DNA of 57,411 bases from Defluviitaleaceae bacterium (GCA_009780415.1 WRAC01000012.1:1-57411), one strand, 5' to 3'. Positions 44,467 to 52,503 are shown, counted from the first letter of the stretch. A program made the numbers and translations. The notes: generated by a model from the letters alone, not told the origin.

Positions 44467-45315
44467 ATGATGAATGTTATGGAGGAACGTAAGCTGCATG
44501 AAGGCAGCGAGGTTGTTTATCTGCCGGTTGACAGGATCGCGCCCAGCCCGTATCAGCCGAGGACCATTTTTACGCGGGAGAGCATTGAGGAGCTGGCGAA
44601 TTCGATACGGGTTTACGGCGTGATGCAGCCGGTGACGGTGAGGGTCATAAACGGTTCGTTTTATGAGCTGGTTGCGGGGGAAAGGCGGCTTAGGGCGTCT
44701 AAAATGGCGGGTATTAAAGAGATTCCCGCGATTGTGGTGCATATAAACGATAAAGACAGCGCGCTGCTTGCCTTGATTGAAAATATTCAGCGGGAAAATT
44801 TGAACTTTTTCGATGAAGCGGAAGGGTTGAAGAGTTTAATTACCGATTATGGGTTTACGCAGGAAGAGATTGCGCGTAAAATAGGAAAAAACCAAAGCAC
44901 GGTTGCGAATAAGCTGCGCATTCTGAGACTGCCGCGTGATATTAGGCGGATTATTCTGGACAATGATTTGACGGAGCGGCACGCGCGGGCGCTGCTGCGC
45001 ATACCGCAGTATGATCTTGAGTTGATACATAAGGTGTTGAAAAAGACGGTTGAAGGGGCTTATACGGTAAAGGAAACGGAAAGGCTGATAGAAAGGGCCC
45101 TCGGTGGCGGCGTTAAAGGCAAGGGAGACGATACCGGCGGGATTGATGAAGGGCCAAAGCAAAAGGTTAAGAGTTATTTTAAGGATATAAGGATTTTCAA
45201 GAATACTATTGAGCAGGCGGTTGGGATTATGGCTAACGCCGGGCTGTCAGCGGAGTATGATATTGAGGAAAGGGAAGATGGCTGTATTATCAGCATCTTG
45301 GTAAGTTATACGTAA
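44467..45315 (+). CDS. noc: ParB-family nucleoid occlusion-type protein (Noc)
   Basis: A 282-residue ParB-fold protein. The N-terminal CTP-binding domain has YQPRTIF, GERRLRA (71-77) and ENIQREN (105-111). The helix-turn-helix is TQEEIARKIGKNQSTVANKL (131-150). The four positions that separate Noc from ParB are Gln143, Lys149, Arg154 and Arg171 (TERHARAL), matching Noc rather than ParB. The C-terminal dimer domain also resembles Noc. The amphipathic membrane-targeting helix of Bacillus Noc is not visible; the N-terminus is MMNVMEERKLHEGSEVV. GGAGGAG lies before the start. No parA/soj gene adjoins it. Confidence 0.82.
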   Translation: MMNVMEERKLHEGSEVVYLPVDRIAPSPYQPRTIFTRESIEELANSIRVYGVMQPVTVRVINGSFYELVAGERRLRASKMAGIKEIPAIVVHINDKDSALLALIENIQRENLNFFDEAEGLKSLITDYGFTQEEIARKIGKNQSTVANKLRILRLPRDIRRIILDNDLTERHARALLRIPQYDLELIHKVLKKTVEGAYTVKETERLIERALGGGVKGKGDDTGGIDEGPKQKVKSYFKDIRIFKNTIEQAVGIMANAGLSAEYDIEEREDGCIISILVSYT

Positions 45316-45725
45316 TGGTGGAGGCGAAGTGGGTTAGGTACGCGGATTTGGGCGGGGAAACAGAAATTTTAAAGTTGCTTGATGGGTTGGGCGGGGAGCC
45401 TATTCATGCGGATGCTTTGATTGTTGTGGCATATGAGGATGACAGCGCGGCGGCGGTTGGGGTTTTGGACGCTTACGCCCGTGAGGGTGATTTTTTACGG
45501 CTTGGGCCGGTGACGGTGCTGGAAGGGTATAGGAGACGCGGCCATGGCGGGCTTGTAATGCGCATGATGATACGGCGGGCTGTGGAGTTGGGTCTTAATA
45601 AACATTTTGTTATGGTTCCCGTTAAGTCAAAGGGGTTTTTTGAGTCGCTGGGGTTTAAAAGCATAAATGATTTTGATGCCCGAATGGAGAGGGAGGGCGA
45701 TATCGGCGGAGGATGCTTGAATTAA
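45315..45725 (+). CDS. GNAT-family acetyltransferase
   Basis: A 136-residue single-domain N-acetyltransferase. The acetyl-CoA loop is seen in VLEGYRRRGHGGLVMRMMI (R/Q-x-x-G-x-G), preceded by the strand GDFLRLGPVTV and followed by HFVMVPVKSKGFFESLGF. Substrate unknown. It overlaps the noc stop by one base (TAATG), so the two are translationally coupled. Confidence 0.85.
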   Translation: MVEAKWVRYADLGGETEILKLLDGLGGEPIHADALIVVAYEDDSAAAVGVLDAYAREGDFLRLGPVTVLEGYRRRGHGGLVMRMMIRRAVELGLNKHFVMVPVKSKGFFESLGFKSINDFDARMEREGDIGGGCLN

Positions 45726-45778
45726 TAGTTAGTTGTCCTCATATATATATGACAAACCATATATGGGGAGTTATTTAG

Positions 45779-45988
45779 ATGAGCGAATTTACCACGCTTA
45801 TTGGGCAAATCCTTTTAATTACCTGTGTGCAGATGTTTCTGGAGATGTTTATAGACGCGGACAAGAGGCCGTATTTGTCAAAGGTGGCGAATATTGCGTG
45901 TTATGCCGTCGGCGTCTATTTCTTAGTGCAGTTTTTGTTTGATACCTTGATGCGTGAGGTTCTGGAGATTGTCAGCAATGTTTTTTAG
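45779..45988 (+). CDS. Small membrane protein, 69 aa
   Basis: Two hydrophobic segments (TLIGQILLITCVQMFLEMF at residues 6-24 and ANIACYAVGVYFLVQFLF at 37-54) separated by a charged turn (IDADKRPYL). GGGGAG lies upstream of the ATG. I prefer it to an overlapping frame at 45733-45942, which has no good ribosome-binding site. No known family; it lies between the acetyltransferase gene and argS. Confidence 0.6.
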   Translation: MSEFTTLIGQILLITCVQMFLEMFIDADKRPYLSKVANIACYAVGVYFLVQFLFDTLMREVLEIVSNVF

Positions 45989-46076
45989 GCTTAATAAAAG
46001 CCTTGCGAAAACCGTGCGGCAGTGATATAATTCAACCACAAAAAACACAAAACACGCAAAAGAAAAGGTGGAACAA

Positions 46077-47777
46077 GTGGATTATAAATCGGAAATAGCT
46101 AAAATGCTGTCGGGCTTGGCGGGTATGAGTGAGGATGAGGTTTGTTTAAGCGTTGAAATCCCGGCAAATACGGCGCTTGGGGATTTTGCGTTCCCTTGCC
46201 ACAGGCTGGCAAAGTCTTTGAAAAAAGCGCCCAATGTAATCGCCGCCGACATGGCCGCCGGAATAAAACTCAGCCCGGTTTTTGACAGGGCGGAAGCGGC
46301 GGGTCCGTATTTGAATTTTTTTGTTAACAAAGAAACATTTGCGGAAAACATAATCAGCAAGGTTTTGGAGAAGGGGCTTAATTATGGCGGCGGTGATGAC
46401 GGCGCCGGGAAAACGGTTGTGATAGATTATTCATCTCCAAACGTAACGCATGAATTTCATATAGGTCATCTGTTCTCCACAACAATTGGAGCGGCGTTAT
46501 ACCGTTTTTATAAGTTTCTGGGATACAGGACAATCGGCGTAAATTACCTTGGCGATTGGGGCACGCAATTCGGAAAGCTGTTATACGGGTATAACTCCTG
46601 GAGTTCAGCGGAACAGCTTGAAAAAGGCGGGGCGGACGAGCTTACGCGGGTTTATGTGAAATATCATGACGAAGCGGTGAGAGACCCGGGACTGGAAAAG
46701 GCCGCGCGTGAGTGGCTGTTGAAAATTGAGGCCGGGGATGCCTGTGCAAGGGAATTGTGGTGGAAATTCCGTAATATCTATCTTGATAAAATGGAAGAAA
46801 CGTATAAGAGAATGGATATCTCATTCGATTCATACCGCGGGGAAAGTTATTATAATGATAAAATGGATGCGGTTGCGGATGAGCTGCGCGAAAAAAACCT
46901 GTTAGTTGAAAGCGACGGCGCACAGATCGTTGAGCTTGAACAGTATAAAATGCCGGTTTGCCTGATACTTAGAAGCGACGGCGGAACCCTGTACCCCACC
47001 CGGGATATCGCGGCGGCTTTGGACAGAATGCGCGAATATGGATTTTACAAGTCTTTATATGTAACGGACATGCGCCAAAACTTGCACTTTGCCCAGTTTT
47101 TTAAGGTTTTGGAACTTATGGGATATGAGTGGGCAAAAGACCTTGTCCATATTCCTTATGGACTGCTTTCCCTTGAATCAGGCGCCCTTTCGGCGCGTAA
47201 GGGGAATGTGGTGCTGCTGGAGGATTTGTTTGACGAGAGCGCAAAGCGTATTTTAGATATTATTAATGAGAAAAACGCCGATCTGCCCGATAAGGAAAGC
47301 GTTGCCGAAGATGTGGGCGTTGGGGCGATTGTGTTCGGGGTTTTATATACGTCACGCATTAAAGACCTTGTGTTTTCATGGGAAAAGGCGCTTAATTTTG
47401 ACGGGGAGACAGGGCCTTACGTACAATACACTCATGCCCGGGCTTCGAGTGTCTTGGTAAAGAGCGAAATGTTGGAAGATGGATTGGAAAAGGCGGACTA
47501 TGGCTCGCTTACGGATGACGAGAGCTTTGAGCTTATTAAAGCCATAGGGGCGTTTCCGGATAAACTGCGCGAAGCGGCGGACAAATATGAGCCGTTTATT
47601 TTGTCGCGTTCGCTGGTTTCCGTTGCGCAGGCTTTTAATAAATTTTATCATGAGAACCCGATTTTGCATAGCAAGGGTACTGTGCGGGCCGCGAGGCTTG
47701 AGCTGGTGAAATGTACGCGGGACGTGCTTAAAACGGGGCTGGGCCTTCTTGGAATAAAAGCTCCGGAAAAAATGTAA
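46077..47777 (+). CDS. argS: Arginyl-tRNA synthetase
   Basis: Class I aminoacyl-tRNA synthetase charging tRNA-Arg. The catalytic core shows SSPNVTHEFHIGHLFSTTIG (HIGH motif near residue 120) and GVNYLGDWGTQFGKL; as in many ArgRS the KMSK motif is degenerate (SARKGNVVLLEDLFDE). The C-terminal anticodon-binding helices include FNKFYHENPIL. GTG 46077 follows AAGGTGG; GTG 46068 in frame is an alternative. It has no T-box leader in the 90-bp gap. 566 residues is normal. Confidence 0.95.
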   Translation: MDYKSEIAKMLSGLAGMSEDEVCLSVEIPANTALGDFAFPCHRLAKSLKKAPNVIAADMAAGIKLSPVFDRAEAAGPYLNFFVNKETFAENIISKVLEKGLNYGGGDDGAGKTVVIDYSSPNVTHEFHIGHLFSTTIGAALYRFYKFLGYRTIGVNYLGDWGTQFGKLLYGYNSWSSAEQLEKGGADELTRVYVKYHDEAVRDPGLEKAAREWLLKIEAGDACARELWWKFRNIYLDKMEETYKRMDISFDSYRGESYYNDKMDAVADELREKNLLVESDGAQIVELEQYKMPVCLILRSDGGTLYPTRDIAAALDRMREYGFYKSLYVTDMRQNLHFAQFFKVLELMGYEWAKDLVHIPYGLLSLESGALSARKGNVVLLEDLFDESAKRILDIINEKNADLPDKESVAEDVGVGAIVFGVLYTSRIKDLVFSWEKALNFDGETGPYVQYTHARASSVLVKSEMLEDGLEKADYGSLTDDESFELIKAIGAFPDKLREAADKYEPFILSRSLVSVAQAFNKFYHENPILHSKGTVRAARLELVKCTRDVLKTGLGLLGIKAPEKM

Positions 47778-47876
47778 TAAAAAACCGATTAATTAAACTT
47801 TTTATAAACTTTATAAAAACACTCCCGTATGTATGTGTAAGTAACTTAAACACTAAACCATAAGGGAGCGTTTTTT

Positions 47877-48584
47877 ATGAGATGTATGATCCACAGTGAA
47901 AGGGAAGCGTTGCAGAATTGTCCGCAATGCGGAAGGGATTTTTGCGCGGAATGCCTGGTTGATTTAAACGGCAGCCGCTTGTGCAAGACGTGCGTGGCGC
48001 AGCTTGCGGAGCGCGGCAGGCATTATGAACATGACCACCGTTATCACTACAAACCGCATAAATATGCGCGCAAGGAACGCAGCAGCAAGTTTTTGCTGTT
48101 TATCCTGAGCGCGCTGCCCGGGTTGGGGTATATGTACCTGGGGCTGATAAAGCGCGGAATATTCGCGATGATGATGTTCTTCCTCACTATTTACCTTTCC
48201 ACTATGTTCGGAATGATGGGCTTCCTGATACCGGTTGTTTTTTTCGCTACATTCTTCGACGGATTCAGAATCCTTCGCCAGCAAAGGGAAGGCGAGCATG
48301 TTGTTGATGGGATTGAGGATATCACGGCCTTTTTTAGGGGCAGAAAAGTTGGAGTTATAGTAATCGGCAGCGTTGCGGCTATTTTACTGATTAATGTGCT
48401 GAGCAGCGCGATGAGATATAGCGAATATAGGTTTTACTCAGGGGCCAGGAACCTTGTCCCGCTGGTGCTGATTGGGCTTGGCGCATACTTCCTGTTTTTC
48501 AGGAGAGAAAAACGCCGCGGCAGTCCGTATGACTACAACAGGGAAGAACCCCGCGATTACAGGGATGACGGCAGAAATCAATAG
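47877..48584 (+). CDS. B-box-type zinc-finger membrane protein, 235 aa
   Basis: The N-terminus has a cysteine-rich finger: CMIHSE, CPQCGRDFCAECLV and CKTC (residues 3-40), a B-box-type zinc domain common in Clostridial membrane proteins. A histidine- and lysine-rich linker (HYEHDHRYHYKPHKYARK) leads to a TM2-like pair of segments (LPGLGYMYLGLIKRGIFAMM) and two more membrane segments, then an acidic/basic tail. It stands alone, after argS, and converges on the racemase gene. Function unknown. Confidence 0.8.
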   Translation: MRCMIHSEREALQNCPQCGRDFCAECLVDLNGSRLCKTCVAQLAERGRHYEHDHRYHYKPHKYARKERSSKFLLFILSALPGLGYMYLGLIKRGIFAMMMFFLTIYLSTMFGMMGFLIPVVFFATFFDGFRILRQQREGEHVVDGIEDITAFFRGRKVGVIVIGSVAAILLINVLSSAMRYSEYRFYSGARNLVPLVLIGLGAYFLFFRREKRRGSPYDYNREEPRDYRDDGRNQ

Positions 48585-48596
48585 GATAGCGGATAG

Positions 48597-48621
48597 TGCG
48601 GGCGTCCCGCCCGCGCTCCCA
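48597..48621. repeat. GC-rich dispersed palindrome, family B copy 3
   Basis: TGCGGGCGTCCCG followed by CCCGCGCTCCCA, between two convergent genes and directly beside a parS-like site. Same core as copies at 2041-2064 and 7860-7885. Confidence 0.75.
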
Positions 48622-48624
48622 TAT

Positions 48625-48640
48625 TGTTCCACGTGGAACA
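48625..48640. other. parS-like ParB-binding site, intergenic
   Basis: TGTTCCACGTGGAACA, identical to the palindrome in mnmG at 43123-43138. The two sites flank rsmG-noc-argS, 5.5 kb apart and within 12 kb of oriC. Confidence 0.85.
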
Positions 48641-48642
48641 AG

Positions 48643-49344
48643 CTATAATGGATAAACATAGCCGCAGGATTTTATAGCTGCTTTTGCCAGTTCGGTTGTA
48701 CAATCAATATAAGGATGTGGAAAGTCGTAGGCTTGTACAATTAGCGGCACTTCGGTGCAGGCAAGCAAAAAATATTCTGCTCCCCACCCGGCTAATTCGT
48801 TCGTGATAACGTCGAATTGCCGCGTTATTTCTTTTAAATCCGCTCTGGATTTTATATCCATTATCAATTTCCCAAGCAGGTTTAAATCGCCCTCATTCGG
48901 GTGGATAAACGCTGTGCCGGATTTTTCCAGAGCGGATGAGATAATCCCGCTTTTAGCGGTTCCCGTTGTGCATAGGACACCTGCTTTTTTACCGGCGAAT
49001 TGGGCGGAACAGGCCGCCGCAACTATTTCCGGAAGATTGAGAAAGGTTATCGTTGGCGGCACCAAAAGCTCGGGCAGAAAAAAATGCGCGGACACGCAGG
49101 GCATTGCAATGCGCTGTGCCCCGCAGCTAATGAGTTTGTTCAAGGATTTTTGCATGGCATGGACCGGGCTGACCCCTTTGCCTGTAATAGCGGATACGCG
49201 GTCTGGTATTTGCGGGTGATTGTCCGTGATAATGCGGATATGGTCCTGATCACGCGCGGCGATTGTAAGGTTGAAGATTTTCAATTGGAAATCAATTGTG
49301 GCTTGTGGACCCATGCCGCCCAGAATGCCTAAATTTTTTTTCAT
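48643..49344 (-). CDS. Aspartate/glutamate racemase family protein
   Basis: A 233-residue cofactor-independent racemase. MKKNLGILGGMGPQATIDFQ is the classic start. The two catalytic cysteines are in MPCVSAHFF (usual form PCNTAH) and LLACTEVPLI. Reaction is probably interconversion of L- and D-aspartate or a related amino acid. It is last in a minus-strand group with DUF4438, a D-cysteine desulfhydrase-like gene and a YeiH-type exporter, separated from them by a structured 175-bp element. Confidence 0.9.
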   Translation of the reverse strand: MKKNLGILGGMGPQATIDFQLKIFNLTIAARDQDHIRIITDNHPQIPDRVSAITGKGVSPVHAMQKSLNKLISCGAQRIAMPCVSAHFFLPELLVPPTITFLNLPEIVAAACSAQFAGKKAGVLCTTGTAKSGIISSALEKSGTAFIHPNEGDLNLLGKLIMDIKSRADLKEITRQFDVITNELAGWGAEYFLLACTEVPLIVQAYDFPHPYIDCTTELAKAAIKSCGYVYPL

Positions 49345-49364
49345 AACATTATCACGCTCGCTTA

Positions 49365-49539
49365 TAAATTAACGTGAGTTTGATGAAAAAATGAAAACCA
49401 ATTTTTTCATCAAACTTTTGATTATATTCGCACAATTTTGAGCAAAAACCGCTCAAAATTATGCTCATAACGTGAAAATTCCTTCGGAATTTCAACCGCT
49501 TCGCGGTTGGTTCGACTCCGTCGAACTCACGTTAAATTA
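49365..49539. repeat. 175-bp structured element with terminal inverted repeats and five hairpins
   Basis: Ends TAAATTAACGTGAGTTTGA and TCGAACTCACGTTAAATTA are inverted repeats of each other with two mismatches. Inside are a 16-bp perfect stem (AGTTTGATGAAAAAAT, 49377-49416), a 10-bp stem (AATTTTGAGC, 49434-49460), AAATTCC-TTC-GGAATTT (49476-49492), AACCGC-TTC-GCGGTT (49494-49508) and TTCGAC-TCC-GTCGAA (49511-49525). The right end provides the stop codon of the YeiH-type gene. No protein is encoded. Confidence 0.8.
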
Positions 49540-50495
49540 ACTATTAACAACGTAACCGCCGCGACGGATACCCAGCAGCAAAGTCCCAGAAGTATGGGCT
49601 TTTTTCCGTGGCGTGCCAGTGATTTCAGATTTGTGCCAAGGCCGATTGCGGTCATGGCTATAACGATCATGAATTTGCTTATACTGCCTAAAGCTGAAGT
49701 TATATGGCCGCTGATAAGACCGGAAGCATTAATCACGCAGGCGATGACAAAGAAGGCTATAAACAGGGGGAAGGCTTTACGCGGATTGAAACGGCTGCCG
49801 GAGCCTTTTTTTGACCGTATCAGTGCCAGACCTAATGTTACGGGGATGATAAACAGCGTACGAGTCAGTTTGATTATGGTTGCCGTGTCTCCGGCGGTGC
49901 CGCTGTATGAATAGGAGGCGGCTACAACGGACGAGGTGTCGTTTATGGCGGCCCCCGCCCACGCCCCGAAAACTCCGTCATCCATGCCAATTAACCGTCC
50001 CAGTGCGGGGAAAATAACGACGGCTATTATATTAAACAGAAAAATTACCGAAACGGCGCTTGCAACTTCACTGTCCTTGGCTTCGATAACAGGGGAGACG
50101 GCGGCAATGGCGGAACCGCCGCAGATGGCGGTACCCACGCCGATGAGTATTGTTTCATTTGCCGCCGTACCTAGAATTTTGCCTATTATAAAGGAAATTA
50201 AAAGTGCGGTTGTTATTGCCGAGAAAATCAAGAACAAGGATTTGCCGCCCTGCTGCGCCACGGTTCCGAGATTCATCTGGAACCCGAGCAATATTATGGC
50301 GGCTTGTAAAATGCGCTTGGACGCTATTCTTATACCGGGTATAAAAATGGCGGGGTAACGCCAGAAACCAGCCAGAAGCATACCCAATAAAAGCCCTGTC
50401 ACCGCGCCGCCTGTAATCGGCAGCAGCTGCCCTAAAAACCACGCGGGTACAGCAATCAACAGGCAAAGGAGTATGCCGGGAAAGGTTTTATACAA
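49527..50495 (-). CDS. YeiH/UPF0324 family putative sulfate/sulfite exporter
   Basis: A 322-residue polytopic membrane protein with about ten segments. Family-typical runs are ITGGAVTGLLLGMLLAGFW, RILQAAIILLGFQMNLG, LIGVGTAICGGSAIAAVSPV and AWAGAAINDTSSVVAASYSY. YeiH proteins are described as putative sulfate exporters, with sulfite or sulfonate export proposed; the evidence is thin. The gene overlaps the D-cysteine desulfhydrase-like gene by 8 bp, which fits a sulfur-related role. Confidence 0.88.
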   Translation of the reverse strand: MYKTFPGILLCLLIAVPAWFLGQLLPITGGAVTGLLLGMLLAGFWRYPAIFIPGIRIASKRILQAAIILLGFQMNLGTVAQQGGKSLFLIFSAITTALLISFIIGKILGTAANETILIGVGTAICGGSAIAAVSPVIEAKDSEVASAVSVIFLFNIIAVVIFPALGRLIGMDDGVFGAWAGAAINDTSSVVAASYSYSGTAGDTATIIKLTRTLFIIPVTLGLALIRSKKGSGSRFNPRKAFPLFIAFFVIACVINASGLISGHITSALGSISKFMIVIAMTAIGLGTNLKSLARHGKKPILLGLCCWVSVAAVTLLIVNLT

Positions 50496-51483
50496 AGTCG
50501 TTCATATACGCATAAAGCGCGGGGGAGCCGCCCGTGTGCAGGAAAAGGATGTTCCTTGCCTCCGCGAAATAGTTTTTTCTGACGAGATCCATCAGCCCGT
50601 CCATGGTTTTGCCCGTATAAACGGGGTCGAGTAAAACGGCTTCGGTTGTTGCCAGCAAGCGCACGGCGGACACCATGCCCTCCGTGGGACGTGAGTATCC
50701 CGGCCCGACGTATTCGTCAAAAACGATTACGTCGTCGATTGACGGGGGTATTTTTAACCCAAGCAAATCGGACGTCTTGCGGCAGAGGTTATAAACCAAT
50801 TCGCGCTGGGGTTCTGCTTTGCGGCTGATGCTTATGCCGATTACGGGAATGCCGGCGTTTTCACCCATCAATCCGGTCACCAGCCCGGCGTGTGTCCCGG
50901 CGCTTCCGCTTGTGCAGACGATATAATCAATGTCCAGCCCCATATCGTGGAGCTGCCACATCAACTCCTTCGCACAGCTTACATAACCCAGCGCGCCGAT
51001 TTCGTTGGAACCGCCGCCGGGGATAATATAAGGTTTGCGCCCCTGCGCCTTCAATTCATCGGCAAGGCTTGTCATTTCGCCCATCATATTGCTGCCGCCG
51101 TCCACAACGCGTACGTTCTCGGCGTCCATCAGATTATATAGGAAGTTGTTCCCGCTTGCCCGGCGGTCATAGCTTCCCGGTACACGCTGTTCTAAAACCA
51201 GATGGCATTTTAGATTTTCTTTTACGGAAGCCGCAAGCGTCAGGCGGCAGTGGTTGGACTGCACCGCGCCGCATGTAATAATGGTGTCCGCTCCTTTGGC
51301 AAGGGCATCAGCCATTAAAAACTCGAGTTTTCTGGTTTTGTTGCCGCCGGCAGCAAGGCCCAGCAGATCGTCACGCTTGATATAGACATCCGGCCCGCCC
51401 AGCGTCTCGCTCAGACGTTCCAATTTTTCAATCGGCGTAATGCCCGCCGTATACCGCCTTCGCGGGAATTTGCTTAGGTTCAT
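50488..51483 (-). CDS. D-cysteine desulfhydrase / ACC deaminase family PLP enzyme
   Basis: A 331-residue fold-type II pyridoxal-phosphate enzyme. The PLP lysine is in LAAGGNKTRKLEFL near residue 50, the substrate-binding CGAVQSNHCRLTLAAS follows, and the phosphate-binding CTSGSAGTHAGLVTGL is at about 190. These fit D-cysteine desulfhydrase (D-Cys to pyruvate, sulfide and ammonia) and its ACC-deaminase relatives; sequence alone does not decide which. It overlaps the YeiH-type exporter gene and lies 32 bp after the DUF4438 gene. Confidence 0.85.
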   Translation of the reverse strand: MNLSKFPRRRYTAGITPIEKLERLSETLGGPDVYIKRDDLLGLAAGGNKTRKLEFLMADALAKGADTIITCGAVQSNHCRLTLAASVKENLKCHLVLEQRVPGSYDRRASGNNFLYNLMDAENVRVVDGGSNMMGEMTSLADELKAQGRKPYIIPGGGSNEIGALGYVSCAKELMWQLHDMGLDIDYIVCTSGSAGTHAGLVTGLMGENAGIPVIGISISRKAEPQRELVYNLCRKTSDLLGLKIPPSIDDVIVFDEYVGPGYSRPTEGMVSAVRLLATTEAVLLDPVYTGKTMDGLMDLVRKNYFAEARNILFLHTGGSPALYAYMNDFV

Positions 51484-51515
51484 GATATTCTCCTAATGGT
51501 TTTGTGCTTGCGTCC

Positions 51516-52373
51516 CTACACTATGAAATAGGAAGCTAAGTTAGCGCTTGGGTCAATGAACGGTTCTATTAAAGGGGTTTTACAAGACATCAGCGTCGTG
51601 ACCCCGGGGCCGTGGCCCGCGGTGAAGCTGTCGCCGTGGGTAACTACGCCGACGGTTACGGCGCCCGTGCGGTAAGAACGCCCAAAACGCGAATCCGCGT
51701 TAATAATGCCGACAAGATCCCCGAAACGCAGATCTCCGAGGTTGTATTCCTTTTTTATTTCCTCATCAAATAACGTAATATCGTAATCCCCGGTTGAGGC
51801 TCCGACTGCCCCCAGGCCGGAACCCATTATTGCGGCGGGTACGATCTTTGCCACGCCAACTTTTATCCTGCTGCCGTCCGGGGTGATATTCATTTTCTCA
51901 ATCAACGCGGGGCTAAGATTTCTGAGGAGGACATCGGGATAATCCGGCAGCGTCATGCCGAGGCCTGTGGCCTTTACGCCGATTTTATCCTCCGTCGCCA
52001 GTTTTTCAAGCGTCTCCTGCGGGAACCATATCATCAAATGCTCGCAGCCGCCGTGTTTGCCGGTTACTATGCCCTTGTCGCCCTTCGCGTCGCCGCTCAG
52101 CACCGTCGCTTCGTTGCCGATGCAGGAACGGAGCTGGTACGCGATGTTGTGCTCGTCGTTAGGATGGCGGGTTGACACGCCGGGTTCAAGATGGTCAGCC
52201 GCCCAGCCCAGGCAGGGGTCCCCGATTTGCGCGTTGTATGTAATGCCGCCGACGCCGGTAAGCCACAACGCTTCGCCGTCAACGGAACAACCGGGCCCGG
52301 AGCGGCCCTTCGGGTGCCAAACCACACCCTGCACGGAAACGATTGGCAAGCGGTCTTTGTTAGTCCTTATCAT
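51516..52373 (-). CDS. DUF4438 protein, 285 aa
   Basis: Start MIRTNKDRLP has GGAAGG upstream; a longer frame to 52466 would cross the promoter. The protein is soluble and beta-rich with glycine-rich turns: VVWHPKGRSGPGCSVDG, LEPGVSTRHPNDEHN, VTGKHGGCEHLMIWF, and the C-terminal GVVTHGDSFTAGHGPGVTTL. I recognise this as DUF4438, a family with structures but no assigned activity to my knowledge. The repeated His/Asp/Gly motifs could form a metal or substrate site. First gene of the minus-strand group, with its own promoter. Confidence 0.75.
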   Translation of the reverse strand: MIRTNKDRLPIVSVQGVVWHPKGRSGPGCSVDGEALWLTGVGGITYNAQIGDPCLGWAADHLEPGVSTRHPNDEHNIAYQLRSCIGNEATVLSGDAKGDKGIVTGKHGGCEHLMIWFPQETLEKLATEDKIGVKATGLGMTLPDYPDVLLRNLSPALIEKMNITPDGSRIKVGVAKIVPAAIMGSGLGAVGASTGDYDITLFDEEIKKEYNLGDLRFGDLVGIINADSRFGRSYRTGAVTVGVVTHGDSFTAGHGPGVTTLMSCKTPLIEPFIDPSANLASYFIV

Positions 52374-52406
52374 TATGTATATCTTCCTTCCAATTATAAT
52401 ATATGT

Positions 52407-52435
52407 ATTATATAATGTTTTCCAAAAAACTACAA
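52407..52435 (-). promoter_or_regulatory. Promoter of the DUF4438-dcyD-yeiH group
   Basis: Minus-strand TTGTAG (52430-52435), 17-bp spacer, perfect TATAAT (52407-52412), 34 bp upstream of the DUF4438 start. Confidence 0.65.
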
Positions 52436-52474
52436 TGATTACATTAATTTTCATATATTTAAGCAAAACAAAGC

Positions 52475-52503
52475 TTGCTTTTTAATTTGGTTTGTGATAT
52501 CTT
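52475..52503 (+). promoter_or_regulatory. Promoter of the dipeptide transporter operon
   Basis: TTGCTT (52475-52480), 17-bp spacer, TATCTT (52498-52503), 42 bp upstream of dppA and divergent from the DUF4438 promoter. Confidence 0.45.

Noticed and set aside
45733-45942. 69-codon frame overlapping the small membrane protein
   Set aside because: No ribosome-binding site and protein-like features only in the 45779-45988 frame.
45989-46076. T-box riboswitch upstream of argS
   Set aside because: The gap is only about 90 bp and has no T-box core motif or terminator.
47822-47876. Terminator of argS from CTCCC/GGGAG
   Set aside because: The right arm overlaps the ribosome-binding region of the next gene and the loop is more than 30 nt; evidence too weak.
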